A DNA stretch of 64,000 bases. It comes from Gemmatimonadota bacterium (GTDB lineage: Bacteria > Latescibacterota > UBA2968). The translations under genes and the position numbers were made by a program. Of this stretch, positions 52,686 through 61,580 are shown piece after piece. Under the pieces are notes generated by a model, which worked only from the letters and a program-made list of their open reading frames with translations, ran no database searches and was not told the origin of the DNA. The stretch is from positions 62,001 to 126,000 of the forward strand of contig VXRD01000124.1 in assembly GCA_009838845.1 (NCBI GenBank), read 5' to 3'. Position 1 is the first letter of the stretch. The number at the start of each line of letters is the position of its first letter.

Positions 52686-53511
52686 TCCATTCATAGGTTG
52701 CGTATTTCTCGGCGATAAGGCGTTGGGTTTCGGCGATTTCTGTTTCGCTGAGTGAGGCTTCAACAAGTTGGATGTTAAAGGTATTTTGAATGCCTTGCCG
52801 GATGGCTGTGGCCGCTGTGTCGAAATTGATGGGGTATGCGAGAGCTTCAGAGAGCGAGGTGGTGTGGCGGTCGAGTTCGCGTGCAAAACGCTTTTGCAGG
52901 CCTGGTTTGTCGCCGGGCAGAAGGTCGGCGATTTGTTTGTGCTCTGCGCCGAGCAGGAGTGATCCGTGTTGCAAGAGCATTGTACCGATGCGCTGTTGCG
53001 CGCTGCCGATGAGTTTGCGCCCCTTAAATGTGACTTCGTATTGCGCCGTACTGGTAAAACAGGGCGCGGTGAGTTCTTTGCCGCGCGGTGAGGGCTGTGT
53101 TTGGCGACGGGATTCAAAGGTCGCATCGACGCCGAGAGCGCGAATACCCGCCAGGAGGCCTTCGCTGATTTTGCGATAGGCTTCGTTGATATTGCCCCCC
53201 ATCACGGGATTGTCGGCAGGGCAGACAACGCTGTAGGTCAGTTCGTTCCAGTGCAAGACAGCGCGGCCACCGGTGGGACGACGGACAATGTCGATACCGC
53301 GATCGCGAACTTTTTGGGCATCGACTTCGCGGCTGATGCGCTGTGCATATCCAAAGGAGACCGCAGGCGGTTGCCACCCGTAAACGCGAAATGCGGGCCG
53401 AGCACCTGTTGCTATCGAGCGCACGAGGGCTTCATCTACTGCCATATTAAAAAAGGCGTTTCCATGTTGGGTATTCAGGAAACGCCATTTGGGGGGATCG
53501 CATTGTGTCAC
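52672..53511 (-). CDS. Lipoate-protein ligase A family (BPL/LplA/LipB fold)
   Basis: 279 residues. WRFLNTQHGNAFFNMAVDEALV at the N-terminus (in part), the conserved RRPTGGRAVLHWNELTYSVV loop with substrate-binding Arg-Arg and Gly-Gly, and the KGRKLIGSAQQR region with catalytic Lys are typical of LplA-type ligases/octanoyltransferases. Length fits. It starts at GTG 53511, two bases after the rnc stop. A terminator-like structure lies over codons 9-21. It could attach lipoate or octanoate to a carrier protein; the cluster downstream contains a lipoyl-like barrel domain, but without a clear lipoylation site. Confidence 0.88.
   Translation of the reverse strand: MTQCDPPKWRFLNTQHGNAFFNMAVDEALVRSIATGARPAFRVYGWQPPAVSFGYAQRISREVDAQKVRDRGIDIVRRPTGGRAVLHWNELTYSVVCPADNPVMGGNINEAYRKISEGLLAGIRALGVDATFESRRQTQPSPRGKELTAPCFTSTAQYEVTFKGRKLIGSAQQRIGTMLLQHGSLLLGAEHKQIADLLPGDKPGLQKRFARELDRHTTSLSEALAYPINFDTAATAIRQGIQNTFNIQLVEASLSETEIAETQRLIAEKYATYEWNDKY
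53449..53486 (-). terminator. Terminator-like hairpin inside the start of the lipoate ligase gene
   Basis: On the reverse strand GGCGTTTCC pairs exactly with GGAAACGCC (9 bp, 14-base loop) and is followed by six T. It begins 25 bases after the ligase start codon. It may end part of the transcripts of the fab-rnc operon or act as attenuator when translation of the ligase is slow. Confidence 0.6.
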
Positions 53512-53513
53512 GG

Positions 53514-54290
53514 TTAGTGCAGGCCCAGATGTCTGAGCGCGTCTTTTGCGGCCATCTGTTGGGCTTCTTTTTTACTGCGCCCCTGTCCTTCGCCCAATCG
53601 ATCGCCCTGAAGGGTTACTTCAATAAAGAAAATTTTTCGGTGATCTGGACCTTCCTCGGATATGGGCTGATATCGCGGATGGCCCTGTCCCGTACTTTGC
53701 GTGTGTTCGAGAAGCAGGCTTTTGAAGTTGAGATAGTTGCCGTCGGCGAGGATTTCTTCAACATTGGTTAGAATTGTGCGTTCGACAAATGAGCGGGCAG
53801 CTTCAAGCCCACCATCGAGGTAAATCGCACCTAAGAGCGCTTCAAAAGCATCGCCGATAATTGAGGTGCGTTGGCGCCCGCCAGATGAGATTTCTTCTTT
53901 GCTCAAATAGAGATATTCTCCGAGTTGGATTTTGCGGCCTTTTTCGGCCAGGACGACCTTGCTGACGAGCAGAGACTTGATCTGTGTGAGTTCGCCTTCT
54001 CTTTTATTTTTAAACTGATTGTAGAGATGTTCTGTCACAATGAGATCGAGCACGGCATCGCCCAAAAATTCCAGGCGTTCGTTGGAAGCAATGCTGCCTT
54101 CTTGAGTGACGTAAACATGGGACCGGTGTTTAAGGGCTTGTTCGAGTAAAGCGGTATTGGAAAAGGTATAACCGAGTTTGCGTTGGAGTTCTTCCTGGGA
54201 ACGCACTCTGACGCCCGCGGACCAGCGTCTGATTGTTTGTAAGACGGTTCCGAGTCGGATAAAACCGCCCCCTTTCAATTCACGTAGCAT
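53514..54290 (-). CDS. rnc: Ribonuclease III
   Basis: 258 residues. The RNase III signature NERLEFLGDAVLDL (ERLEFLGD with catalytic Glu and Asp) is near residue 70, the second acidic site appears in GDAFEALLGAIYLDGG, and a C-terminal dsRNA-binding domain follows (LLEHTQSTGQGHPRYQ, GRSKKEAQQMAAKDALRHL). It processes rRNA and other double-stranded RNA. It is the usual last gene of the fab operon; the start lies 11 bases downstream of the fabF stop. Confidence 0.95.
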   Translation of the reverse strand: MLRELKGGGFIRLGTVLQTIRRWSAGVRVRSQEELQRKLGYTFSNTALLEQALKHRSHVYVTQEGSIASNERLEFLGDAVLDLIVTEHLYNQFKNKREGELTQIKSLLVSKVVLAEKGRKIQLGEYLYLSKEEISSGGRQRTSIIGDAFEALLGAIYLDGGLEAARSFVERTILTNVEEILADGNYLNFKSLLLEHTQSTGQGHPRYQPISEEGPDHRKIFFIEVTLQGDRLGEGQGRSKKEAQQMAAKDALRHLGLH

Positions 54291-54301
54291 GCATGGTCTC
54301 G

Positions 54302-55552
54302 TTAGTTGCGAAACTTACGCAGGATGAGTACTGCGTTGTGACCCCCGAAGCCAAAGGAGTTGCTGATGGCGATTTCAACGGGTATTTCTCGCGCTTCATT
54401 GGGCACGTAATCGAGGTCGCATTTTGGGTCGGGTGTTTCATAGTTGATCGTGGGCGGTACCACATTGTGGTGAACCGCCAGGGTTGCTGCAATGGTTTCA
54501 ATCGCACCCGAAGCTCCCAGAAGATGTCCGGTCATGGATTTTGTCGAACTGACGGCGAGCTTTTTGGCCCGGTCGCCAAATACGGATTTGATGGCGGCTG
54601 TTTCTGCCGGATCGCCCACAGGTGTTGATGTGCCGTGTGCATTGATATAAGCTACGTCTCCGGGATTGATCTGTGCCTGCCGCATGGCACGGCACATGGC
54701 GCGGGCACCTCCCTCACCGCCAGGTGCCATACCGGTAATGTGATAGGCATCGCCAGTGTAGCCAGTCCCCACTACTTCGGCATAGATAGTGGCGCCCCGT
54801 TGTGTTGCGCGTTCGAGTTCTTCCAGAACAAGTCCACCGGCACCTTCTCCAATTACGAATCCATCTCGGTCTGCGTCAAAGGGGCGGCTGGCTTGCGTTG
54901 GGGCGTCGTTGCGGGTTGAAAGCGTTCGCGCCGCGGCAAATCCTCCGACTGACATTGGGGTAATGGCGGCTTCTGCCCCCCCTGTGATCATGACATCGGC
55001 TTCGTCGTCCCAAATTTCGCGGGCTGCATTGCCAATGGCATGGGCTGCCGAGGCGCAAGCCGTGACGGTGGTATAATTGGGGCCTTTGGCACCGAGGTGA
55101 ATGGATACTTGACCTGCGGACATGTCGGGGATCATCATGGGCACAAAAAGTGGACTGATGCGTCTTGGACCATCTTTGCGATAGGCTTCGTGCTGATCCT
55201 CAAAGGTTTGGATGCCGCCAATACCCGAGCCAAATACAACCCCGATGCGTTCGGCCTGTTCATTATTGATATCGAGACCTGCATTTTCTACGGCCTGAAC
55301 AGATGCTGCAATGGCGTACTGGGTAAAGAGATCCATGCGGCGCTGGCTTCGAGGGTCAATGCCAAAGTGCGCTGGGTCAAAGTTTTTGATTTCGGCGGCA
55401 AACTGCACGCGGAAATCAGTGGCGTCAAATTTTGTTATGGGGCCAACACCTGTTTGTCCATTGCACAATGCTTCCCAATAGCTTTCCGTAGTATTTCCAT
55501 TGGGGGCAAGTGCGCCCATGCCGGTGATGACCACTCTGCGTTGTCTGTTCAC
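54302..55552 (-). CDS. fabF: Beta-ketoacyl-ACP synthase II
   Basis: 416 residues. Catalytic Cys in VTACASAAHAIG (about residue 165), His in NAHGTSTPVGDPAET and His in KSMTGHLLGASG make the C-H-H triad of elongating ketosynthases. N-terminus RRVVITGMGALAPNG is standard. Elongates acyl-ACP with malonyl-ACP. 50 bases downstream of acpP and 11 bases upstream of rnc. Confidence 0.97.
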   Translation of the reverse strand: MNRQRRVVITGMGALAPNGNTTESYWEALCNGQTGVGPITKFDATDFRVQFAAEIKNFDPAHFGIDPRSQRRMDLFTQYAIAASVQAVENAGLDINNEQAERIGVVFGSGIGGIQTFEDQHEAYRKDGPRRISPLFVPMMIPDMSAGQVSIHLGAKGPNYTTVTACASAAHAIGNAAREIWDDEADVMITGGAEAAITPMSVGGFAAARTLSTRNDAPTQASRPFDADRDGFVIGEGAGGLVLEELERATQRGATIYAEVVGTGYTGDAYHITGMAPGGEGGARAMCRAMRQAQINPGDVAYINAHGTSTPVGDPAETAAIKSVFGDRAKKLAVSSTKSMTGHLLGASGAIETIAATLAVHHNVVPPTINYETPDPKCDLDYVPNEAREIPVEIAISNSFGFGGHNAVLILRKFRN

Positions 55553-55602
55553 TAAATGACCTCCTGGAGGCTGGAGATTGGTTCCAGCCTCCAGTTTCCG
55601 AG

Positions 55603-55842
55603 TTAATCCAGACGCTCGTCTAAGTATGCGATGGCATCGCCAACTGTTTCGAGCTTCTCGGCGTCTTCATCGGAAATTTCCATGTCAAATTCTTCTTCGA
55701 AAGCCATGACCAATTCGACTGTGTCGAGCGAGTCTGCGCCCAGATCGTCAATAAAATGGGCGTCGGCATTGACGCTATCGGCATCAACGCCGAGTTGGTC
55801 AACGATCAGGTCAGTAACTTTTTGTTGAATATCATCGGTCAT
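55603..55842 (-). CDS. acpP: Acyl carrier protein
   Basis: 79 residues, very acidic. The phosphopantetheine site is [18 protein letters not shown] (Ser of DSL). Carries growing acyl chains for FabD, FabH, FabG and FabF, all next to it. The order fabG-acpP-fabF is the standard one. Confidence 0.97.
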   Translation of the reverse strand: MTDDIQQKVTDLIVDQLGVDADSVNADAHFIDDLGADSLDTVELVMAFEEEFDMEISDEDAEKLETVGDAIAYLDERLD

Positions 55843-55876
55843 GTGAAGCCCTCCGTGATTAGTGTGTAGTGATTAT

Positions 55877-56623
55877 TTACATCACCATTCCGCCATCGAC
55901 AACGAGAACCTGTCCGGTAATATAGGCCGCGTCATCAGAAGCGAGAAAGGCTGCGGCAGCGGCGACATCTTCGGGACTGCCGAGTTTGCCCAGTGGAATC
56001 TGTGCGATCAACTGTTCTTGTATTTTGTCGTTGAGTTTGGCGGTCATGTCCGTTGGAATAAAACCGGGCGCAATGGCGTTGGCCGTAATATTGCGGCTGG
56101 CCAATTCCCTGGCTACGGATTTGGTCAGGCCAATAAGACCCGATTTGGATGCGGCGTAATTGATCTGCCCTGCATTGCCCAGAAGCCCCACGACCGATGA
56201 GACATTGATGATGCGACCGGCTCGCGCTCTCATCATGGGACGGGTGACGGCTTTGATACAATGGTACGCACCTTTGAGATTGACGTCAAGAACTGCATCC
56301 CACTCGTCTTCTTTCATACGCATCAACAAATTGTCGCGGGCGATACCCGCATTGTTGACGAGCACATCGATTTTGCCCCAGGTGTCGAGGACGGTTTCGA
56401 CAAGGGATTCAACAGATTCGGCATTGGAGACATCGGTCTGTTGTACAAGGGCTTCACGGCCTTGTGCGCGGATTTTTTCGGCCACTGCTTCTGCAGCTTC
56501 TGTGCTTTGGCTGGCACATACGGCGATGTTGGCCCCTTCGCGTGCAAGGCGCAGGGCAATGGCCTCGCCAATGCCGCGGGATCCGCCCGTTACAAGGGCT
56601 GTTTTACCTGCGAGTCGGTTCAT
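55877..56623 (-). CDS. fabG: 3-oxoacyl-ACP reductase
   Basis: 248 residues, SDR fold: TGGSRGIGEAIA (NADPH loop), NNAGIARDNLL, SSVVGLLGNAGQINYAASKSG with the Ser-Tyr-Lys triad, and the FabG-typical end ITGQVLVVDGGMVM. Reduces 3-oxoacyl-ACP. In the run between fabD and acpP. Confidence 0.96.
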   Translation of the reverse strand: MNRLAGKTALVTGGSRGIGEAIALRLAREGANIAVCASQSTEAAEAVAEKIRAQGREALVQQTDVSNAESVESLVETVLDTWGKIDVLVNNAGIARDNLLMRMKEDEWDAVLDVNLKGAYHCIKAVTRPMMRARAGRIINVSSVVGLLGNAGQINYAASKSGLIGLTKSVARELASRNITANAIAPGFIPTDMTAKLNDKIQEQLIAQIPLGKLGSPEDVAAAAAFLASDDAAYITGQVLVVDGGMVM

Positions 56624-56650
56624 GGGATAGTTACCTGTTAGTTGAACACT

Positions 56651-57568
56651 CTAAAGTTGTTCTATAGCTTCCAATGTGCCGGCTTCGTGGACCGGAATAT
56701 TTCGGTCAATTCGGCGCAGGAGTCCCTTGAGCACATTGCCTGGCCCCACTTCGAGGGCTTCGGTCATGCCTTCTGCAATGAGTCGTTGCATGGATTCGGT
56801 CCAGCGAACCGGCGAAATAACTTGCTCGATCAACAGGTCTTTGAGCAGATCTGGATCGCGGGTGGATTCAGCAGTGACATTGGGTATTACGGGAATTTGC
56901 GCTTGAGCAAATGGCACATCGTCGAGCATGTCGGTCAGTGCTGTTACGGCTGGCTGCATCAGGGCCGAGTGAAATGCGCCGCCTACGGGCAGGAGCACGG
57001 CGCGTTTGGCTCCCAGTGCTTTGGCTTTTTCGAGTGCTTCATCAACGGCATTTTCCTCGCCAGATAGGACCACTTGTCCGGGGCAATTGAAATTGGCTGT
57101 TGTAACATGGCCCGAAGAACTGAGGTCAGCGCAAAGACGAATCATTACGTCGTCGTCAAGACCGAGCACTGCAGCCATGGTGCCTGGCCGAATTTTTCCC
57201 GCGACTTGCATGGCATGTCCGCGAACGCTGACGACCCGAAAGCCGTCTTCGACGCGCATGACACCTGCTGCAACGAGGGCGGCGAGTTCTCCGACACTGT
57301 GTCCTGCAACGAGGTCGGGTTGCAGTCCCCGGCTTTTAAGTACTTCAAGAGCGGCAATGCTGTGGGCAAAAATTGCCGGTTGTGTGACTGCGGTTTGTTT
57401 GAGTGACTCGGCAGGACCGCTAAAGCAGAATGATTTGATGTCTATGTCGAGCACATCGTCGGCAAGATCAAAAATTTTGTGCGCTTCTGGTGCGGTCCTG
57501 TACAGATCGTATCCCATGCCAACAAATTGGGAGCCTTGCCCTGGAAATAGGAAAGCTTTTTTTGTCAT
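56651..57568 (-). CDS. fabD: Malonyl-CoA:ACP transacylase
   Basis: 305 residues. FLFPGQGSQFVGMG at the N-terminus, the nucleophile in VAGHSVGELAALVAAGV (GHSVG) and the catalytic His in GGAFHSALMQPA are all present. It loads malonyl groups onto ACP for FabH and FabF. It sits directly behind fabH, with no gap between the stop codon of fabH and its own start. Confidence 0.96.
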   Translation of the reverse strand: MTKKAFLFPGQGSQFVGMGYDLYRTAPEAHKIFDLADDVLDIDIKSFCFSGPAESLKQTAVTQPAIFAHSIAALEVLKSRGLQPDLVAGHSVGELAALVAAGVMRVEDGFRVVSVRGHAMQVAGKIRPGTMAAVLGLDDDVMIRLCADLSSSGHVTTANFNCPGQVVLSGEENAVDEALEKAKALGAKRAVLLPVGGAFHSALMQPAVTALTDMLDDVPFAQAQIPVIPNVTAESTRDPDLLKDLLIEQVISPVRWTESMQRLIAEGMTEALEVGPGNVLKGLLRRIDRNIPVHEAGTLEAIEQL

Positions 57569-58561
57569 TTAATAAGCCCAGGTTAGCAGGGTGCTGCCCC
57601 AGGTATATCCCGCACCGGCACTGGCGAGCAGCACATTGTCACCGCGGCTGAGACGGCCCTGTTCGACTGCTTCAGACAGGCCAATGGGAATAGTGGCAGC
57701 CGAGGTGTTGGCATAGCGGTCGATATTGACTACAACGCGATCTTTGGGTATATCTGTGCGTTTAACACAGGCGTCGATAATGCGCTTGTTGGCCTGATGT
57801 GGCACAAAAAGCGCGATGTCTTTGCCGACAAGGCCGTTGCGTTCGAGGATTTGAGCGGAAACTTCGGCCATCTTGGGAACTGCAAATTTGAAAACTTCGC
57901 GACCATCTTGATAAATATAGTGCATTTTCTTATCAACGGTTTCACGAGAGGCCGGAAGCAGACTGCCGCCAGCGGGTTGTCGCAGATGTTTTACGCCGCT
58001 GCCATCAGAATAGAGAATAAAGTCTTTAAGCCCCAAACCGGGTTCGCCGGGTTCGAGTAAAACCGCGCCCGCGCCATCGCCAAAGAGCACACAGGTCTCG
58101 CGGTCGGTGTAGTCTGTGATGCTGCTCATTTTGTCGGCCCCAATGACGACCACGCGTTTGTGTGCGCCCGTTTCAACAAATTGCCCTCCCACCATTAGGG
58201 CATATAGAAAACCGCTACATGCTGCCGATAGGTCGAAAGCCCAGGCATTTGCGGCACCAATTTGGTCCTGTACCAGACAGGCTGATGACGGAAATACCAT
58301 GTCGGGGGTGATGGTCGCAACGATGATCAAGTCGATATCTCTGGCATCGAGTCCTTTGTTGTGCAGAATGGCTTCCATAGATTTTAGAGCCATAAAAGAT
58401 GTGCCCAACCCCTCGTTGAGGATGCGGCGTTCTTTGATGCCTGTGCGGGAGGTGATCCACTCGTCGGATGTATCGACCATTTTTTCGAGGTCGGCATTGG
58501 TCAGCTTTTGTTCTGGGACGTAGTGCCCCACCCCGCTGATGGTGGCTGTAAGGGGATACAT
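57569..58561 (-). CDS. fabH: Beta-ketoacyl-ACP synthase III
   Basis: About 330 residues. Catalytic Cys in LSAACSGFLYAL, His in VPHQANKRIID and Asn in DRYANTSAATIP. ATG 58561 is chosen; the frame extends to a TTG at 58582 that overlaps the AGGAG ribosome site. Starts fatty-acid chains from acetyl-CoA-type primers and malonyl-ACP. plsX, which normally lies between rpmF and fabH, is absent here (the gap to rpmF is only 44 bases). Confidence 0.95.
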   Translation of the reverse strand: MYPLTATISGVGHYVPEQKLTNADLEKMVDTSDEWITSRTGIKERRILNEGLGTSFMALKSMEAILHNKGLDARDIDLIIVATITPDMVFPSSACLVQDQIGAANAWAFDLSAACSGFLYALMVGGQFVETGAHKRVVVIGADKMSSITDYTDRETCVLFGDGAGAVLLEPGEPGLGLKDFILYSDGSGVKHLRQPAGGSLLPASRETVDKKMHYIYQDGREVFKFAVPKMAEVSAQILERNGLVGKDIALFVPHQANKRIIDACVKRTDIPKDRVVVNIDRYANTSAATIPIGLSEAVEQGRLSRGDNVLLASAGAGYTWGSTLLTWAY

Positions 58562-58605
58562 GATAATTACTCTGCTCCTCAAAGTCTGCGCGGTGTTAGA
58601 CCAAA

Positions 58606-58788
58606 CTAAAAGCCATCGGTTTCAATCACTTCGCGCCCATTGTAATAACCGCAATTTCCACAGACCCGATGGGGTATTTTTTGATACCCGCAGTTGGGGC
58701 ATTCGTTAAAGGTGGGTAAACGCAATTTCCAATTGGCACGGCGTTTACCGGTGCGAGAATTTGAACTTTTTCGTTTGGGGTTGGCCAT
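58606..58788 (-). CDS. rpmF: Ribosomal protein L32
   Basis: 60 residues starting MANPKRKSSNSRTGKRRANW, with the zinc-type Cys set (CPNCGY and CGNCGYY). ATG 58788 is chosen; the frame upstream overlaps yceD and adds no family match. Standard partner of yceD and the fab genes. Confidence 0.95.
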   Translation of the reverse strand: MANPKRKSSNSRTGKRRANWKLRLPTFNECPNCGYQKIPHRVCGNCGYYNGREVIETDGF

Positions 58789-58817
58789 GGTGGTATCCTT
58801 TTTGATTAATGCTCTGT

Positions 58818-59333
58818 TTACTGTTCGCTTTCTTTGAGTGCGCGGAGAGCATCCCAACGCGGGTCAGGGCTCTTTTCACTCTCGTATTCCAGCAATTCGT
58901 GGGGATCTTGCTCATAGCGTTCACAAGGGCCAGAAGGCGATGCAGCGCAGGTTGGGATCATGGGTAGTTCAAGCAAAATATAATCTTTTACGTCATTGCC
59001 AAGGTCTATTTCGCCGGGTTCTTCATTGAGCCAGATCAGCGTTTCGTCATCGTCATCGTCCATCTGGTCGGGACGACCCTTTTGAAAGATGAATGTGTAT
59101 GAGATGACGATGGGAAATTCAATGGGTTCCAGGCACCGCGCGCATTCGGGGCGCACCAGACAGGTGGTTTGCCCTTTGGCCGAGAGCGAGTCGCCGTATT
59201 TGTACACGACGAGACGGGTGTTGATGGCACCTGCAAATTGGGAGTCTTCTTCGGTAATGTGCAGGTCGGCTGGCGTTTCTTCAAACGCAAATTCGGTTTC
59301 GCCTTCCCGTATATCTCTCAGGTCGATTTTCAT
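58818..59333 (-). CDS. yceD: YceD/DUF177 family protein (large ribosomal subunit biogenesis)
   Basis: 171 residues with DUF177 features: FVF-like N-terminal beta region, TTCLVRPECARCLEPIEFP with Cys pairs, acidic middle (QMDDDDDETLI) and the closing region GNDVKDYILLELPMIP...GPCERYEQDPHE. It always precedes rpmF in this type of operon. Linked to 23S rRNA accumulation in other bacteria (family knowledge). Confidence 0.9.
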   Translation of the reverse strand: MKIDLRDIREGETEFAFEETPADLHITEEDSQFAGAINTRLVVYKYGDSLSAKGQTTCLVRPECARCLEPIEFPIVISYTFIFQKGRPDQMDDDDDETLIWLNEEPGEIDLGNDVKDYILLELPMIPTCAASPSGPCERYEQDPHELLEYESEKSPDPRWDALRALKESEQ

Positions 59334-59350
59334 AAGGTAGGTGATCTCTT

Positions 59351-59749
59351 TTACCCAAAAAAGAAAGCCACTTCTTTGGCTGCGTTTTCCAGTGAATCTG
59401 AGGCGTGTACGGCATTGTTTTGAATATTGGTTGCAAAGTCTTTGCGAATGGTGCCTTCTGCGGCTTCTTCGGGATTGGTGCTGCCAATGGCCTCGCGCAA
59501 AAATGCAACGGCATTGTCCCGCTCAAGTGCCACGGGCACACAGGGGCCAGAGGTCATAAAATCGAGCAGGTCGTTGTAAAAAGGCCGTTGGCGATGTACT
59601 GTATAAAATTCGGCGGCCTGTTGGCGCGTGAGGCGAACCATTTCCAGATTTACAATTCGAAAATTTTTTTCTTCGAGACGGCGAATGATTTCACCGATTA
59701 CATTTTGTGCAACAGCGTCGGGTTTGACGATGAGCAGGGTGCGTTCCAT
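59351..59749 (-). CDS. ndk: Nucleoside diphosphate kinase
   Basis: 132 residues. ERTLLIVKPDAVAQNVIG at the N-terminus and the catalytic His in NNAVHASDSLENAAKE (about 115; NxxHxSDS motif) are intact. Equilibrates NTP pools by a phosphohistidine. It is the first gene behind the promoter at 59800-59828 and reads into yceD-rpmF-fab after an 17-base gap. Confidence 0.96.
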   Translation of the reverse strand: MERTLLIVKPDAVAQNVIGEIIRRLEEKNFRIVNLEMVRLTRQQAAEFYTVHRQRPFYNDLLDFMTSGPCVPVALERDNAVAFLREAIGSTNPEEAAEGTIRKDFATNIQNNAVHASDSLENAAKEVAFFFG

Positions 59750-59799
59750 GCATAAAATTCCATGTGAGAAATACGGCTTGTATCGGCTTGAAGATGGAC

Positions 59800-59828
59800 A
59801 AGATAGGAGTTGGGCTTTTTTTTGTCAA
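59800..59828 (-). promoter_or_regulatory. Sigma-70 promoter of the ndk-yceD-rpmF-fab operon
   Basis: On the reverse strand TTGACA (59823-59828), a 17-base spacer and TATCTT (59800-59805). Transcription would start near 59793, about 45 bases before the ndk ATG. Confidence 0.7.
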
Positions 59829-59876
59829 CCCCATTTTTGATAAGGATTTGCGCTTGTGAACTGCGCGAGAAAGAGG

Positions 59877-59905
59877 TTGACATAAGTCCAATGGACTCCT
59901 TTAAT
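59877..59905 (+). promoter_or_regulatory. Sigma-70 promoter of the ether-lipid-like operon
   Basis: TTGACA (59877-59882), a 17-base spacer and TTTAAT (59900-59905) on the forward strand, upstream of ATG 59967. It is divergent from the ndk promoter; the two -35 boxes are about 50 bases apart. Confidence 0.65.
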
Positions 59906-59966
59906 TGGGAAGGTGGTTTTTAGTGCTGTTGCGTTTTAATTTTTTTTGTGGATACCGGGGTCTTTT

Positions 59967-61571
59967 ATGAGTGTTGTTATTCCATTTTTGAACCACAAGG
60001 TTCTTTTTGTTACAGGTGCAACTGGTTTTTTGGCCAAGGGATTGGTGGGAAAAATCCTTTGCCATGCGCCAGATGTTGGGCGCATTTATCTTATGGTGCG
60101 CCCTCAAAGGCGGGGAGGGGGCAAGCCCATTAGTGCCGAAGACCGGCTGCAAAGGGAGATTTTGCAATCCAGTGCTTTTGCGCGATTGCGCGCAAAACTC
60201 GGGGATCGTTTTGACATTGTGATGCGCGAAAAAGTCATTGCGGTGCCGAGCGATTTGACACAAGATCACCTCGGCATGGACGCCGAGACATATACACAGT
60301 TGGCCAGTGAAGTCGATATTGTGATTAACAGCGCAGCCAATGTGGTTTTCGACGCGCCTCTGGATACGGCGCTGATGCAAAATACGCTTGGGGCCAGGCG
60401 CGTTGTCGAATTTGCCAAGGCGTGTCGCGATGCCGTGCTCGTGCATGTTTCAACGGCTTATGTCAATGGACGGCAAAAGCGGATCATTTCTGAAGACGCG
60501 CCCGTGCCCGATCAAACGGTGGCACAACAAATGGGAAATGGTCGCGCGCCCGATTATAGTCTGGATTCGGAAATTGAAGGTATTCTGGCGTATAGCCGCG
60601 AAGTAGAGGCGGCGTCGCGAAGTCCGGAGCGGTTTGCGGAATTTACGCGTTTGCTCGACCGGCAGAACCGGGGCAAGCGCGTTACAGCGCATCGGCGGGA
60701 ACACCAGTTGGAGGCTTTGCGCCAGCGATGGGTGCGAGAACGGATGGTGGCACGCGGGATAAAGCGCGGGCGAGAGTTGGGCTGGCACGACAGTTATTCT
60801 TTTACCAAGGCCATGGGCGAGCAGATGGTTGCCAAGACCCGGGGCGATTTGCCAACTGTGATCGTGCGCCCTTCTATTATTGAGAGCAGTTTGTCCGATC
60901 CAGAACCGGGATGGCTGGAAGGGCTAAAAGTGGCCGATCCACTTATTGTACACTACGGCAAGGGGCGTTTGACGGATTTTCCCGCGCGTCCAGAAGCGGT
61001 TTTAGACGTTATTCCCGTGGATATTATTATCAATGTGATTATCGGTGTTTTGCCTTCCATCCATGAAAATGCCGATTTGAAGGTTTACCATGTGACAACA
61101 AGTGCAAAGAATCCGGTGAAGGTAGGTGAGGTCGTCCAGTATGTGTACGAGTATTTTGTGAACAATCCAATGCGAGACCGCAATGGCAAACCCATTGCGG
61201 TGACGCCGTGGACCTATCCGACGCTGTCACAATTTCGTCGAAAGTTGCGCTATAAGTATTTGTTGCCCCTCAAAATTTTGCAACGGGCACTGAATTTGGT
61301 GCCGCTGGTCAATGTTTCAAAACGCAAACGCCATTTGTCGATTTTGAATGCCACTTTGGAAAATACGCTGTCGCTTACCGATATTTACGGTTCTTATATT
61401 TCTCTGGATTGCGTATTTCAAAACGACAATATGAATCAGTTGTTTGACAGCATGGATGCAGAAGATAGAGAAATTTTTAATTGTGATGTTTCGCGCATCG
61501 ATTGGCCCTCTTACGTAAAAGAGGTTCACATTCCCGGCTTGCAACGCCATGTGCTCAAGACAGGTGTTTAG
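59967..61571 (+). CDS. Fatty acyl-CoA reductase, eukaryote-like (FAR with sterile/FAR_C domain)
   Basis: About 534 residues. N-terminal Rossmann domain of the male-sterility type: VLFVTGATGFLAKGLVGKI, NSAANVVFDAPL, VHVSTAYVNG, and the active-site YSFTKAMGEQM (YxxxK). The C-terminal ~100 residues match the FAR_C domain of animal and plant FARs: YGSYISLDCVFQNDN, then CDVSRIDWPSYVKEVHIPGL. Reduces fatty acyl-CoA (or acyl-ACP) to fatty alcohol with NADPH. An insert with many Arg residues (~190-260) lies between the catalytic parts. The TTG at 59946 is a weaker alternative start. The next gene begins 9 bases after the stop. Confidence 0.88.
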   Translation: MSVVIPFLNHKVLFVTGATGFLAKGLVGKILCHAPDVGRIYLMVRPQRRGGGKPISAEDRLQREILQSSAFARLRAKLGDRFDIVMREKVIAVPSDLTQDHLGMDAETYTQLASEVDIVINSAANVVFDAPLDTALMQNTLGARRVVEFAKACRDAVLVHVSTAYVNGRQKRIISEDAPVPDQTVAQQMGNGRAPDYSLDSEIEGILAYSREVEAASRSPERFAEFTRLLDRQNRGKRVTAHRREHQLEALRQRWVRERMVARGIKRGRELGWHDSYSFTKAMGEQMVAKTRGDLPTVIVRPSIIESSLSDPEPGWLEGLKVADPLIVHYGKGRLTDFPARPEAVLDVIPVDIIINVIIGVLPSIHENADLKVYHVTTSAKNPVKVGEVVQYVYEYFVNNPMRDRNGKPIAVTPWTYPTLSQFRRKLRYKYLLPLKILQRALNLVPLVNVSKRKRHLSILNATLENTLSLTDIYGSYISLDCVFQNDNMNQLFDSMDAEDREIFNCDVSRIDWPSYVKEVHIPGLQRHVLKTGV

Positions 61572-61580
61572 GCTTCTCCC

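Noticed and set aside
52686-53126. A long N-terminal extension of the PH-like membrane protein
   Set aside because: It overlaps the lipoate ligase in another frame and reads as Ser/Pro/Lys-rich noise. The start at 52685 gives a sensible protein.
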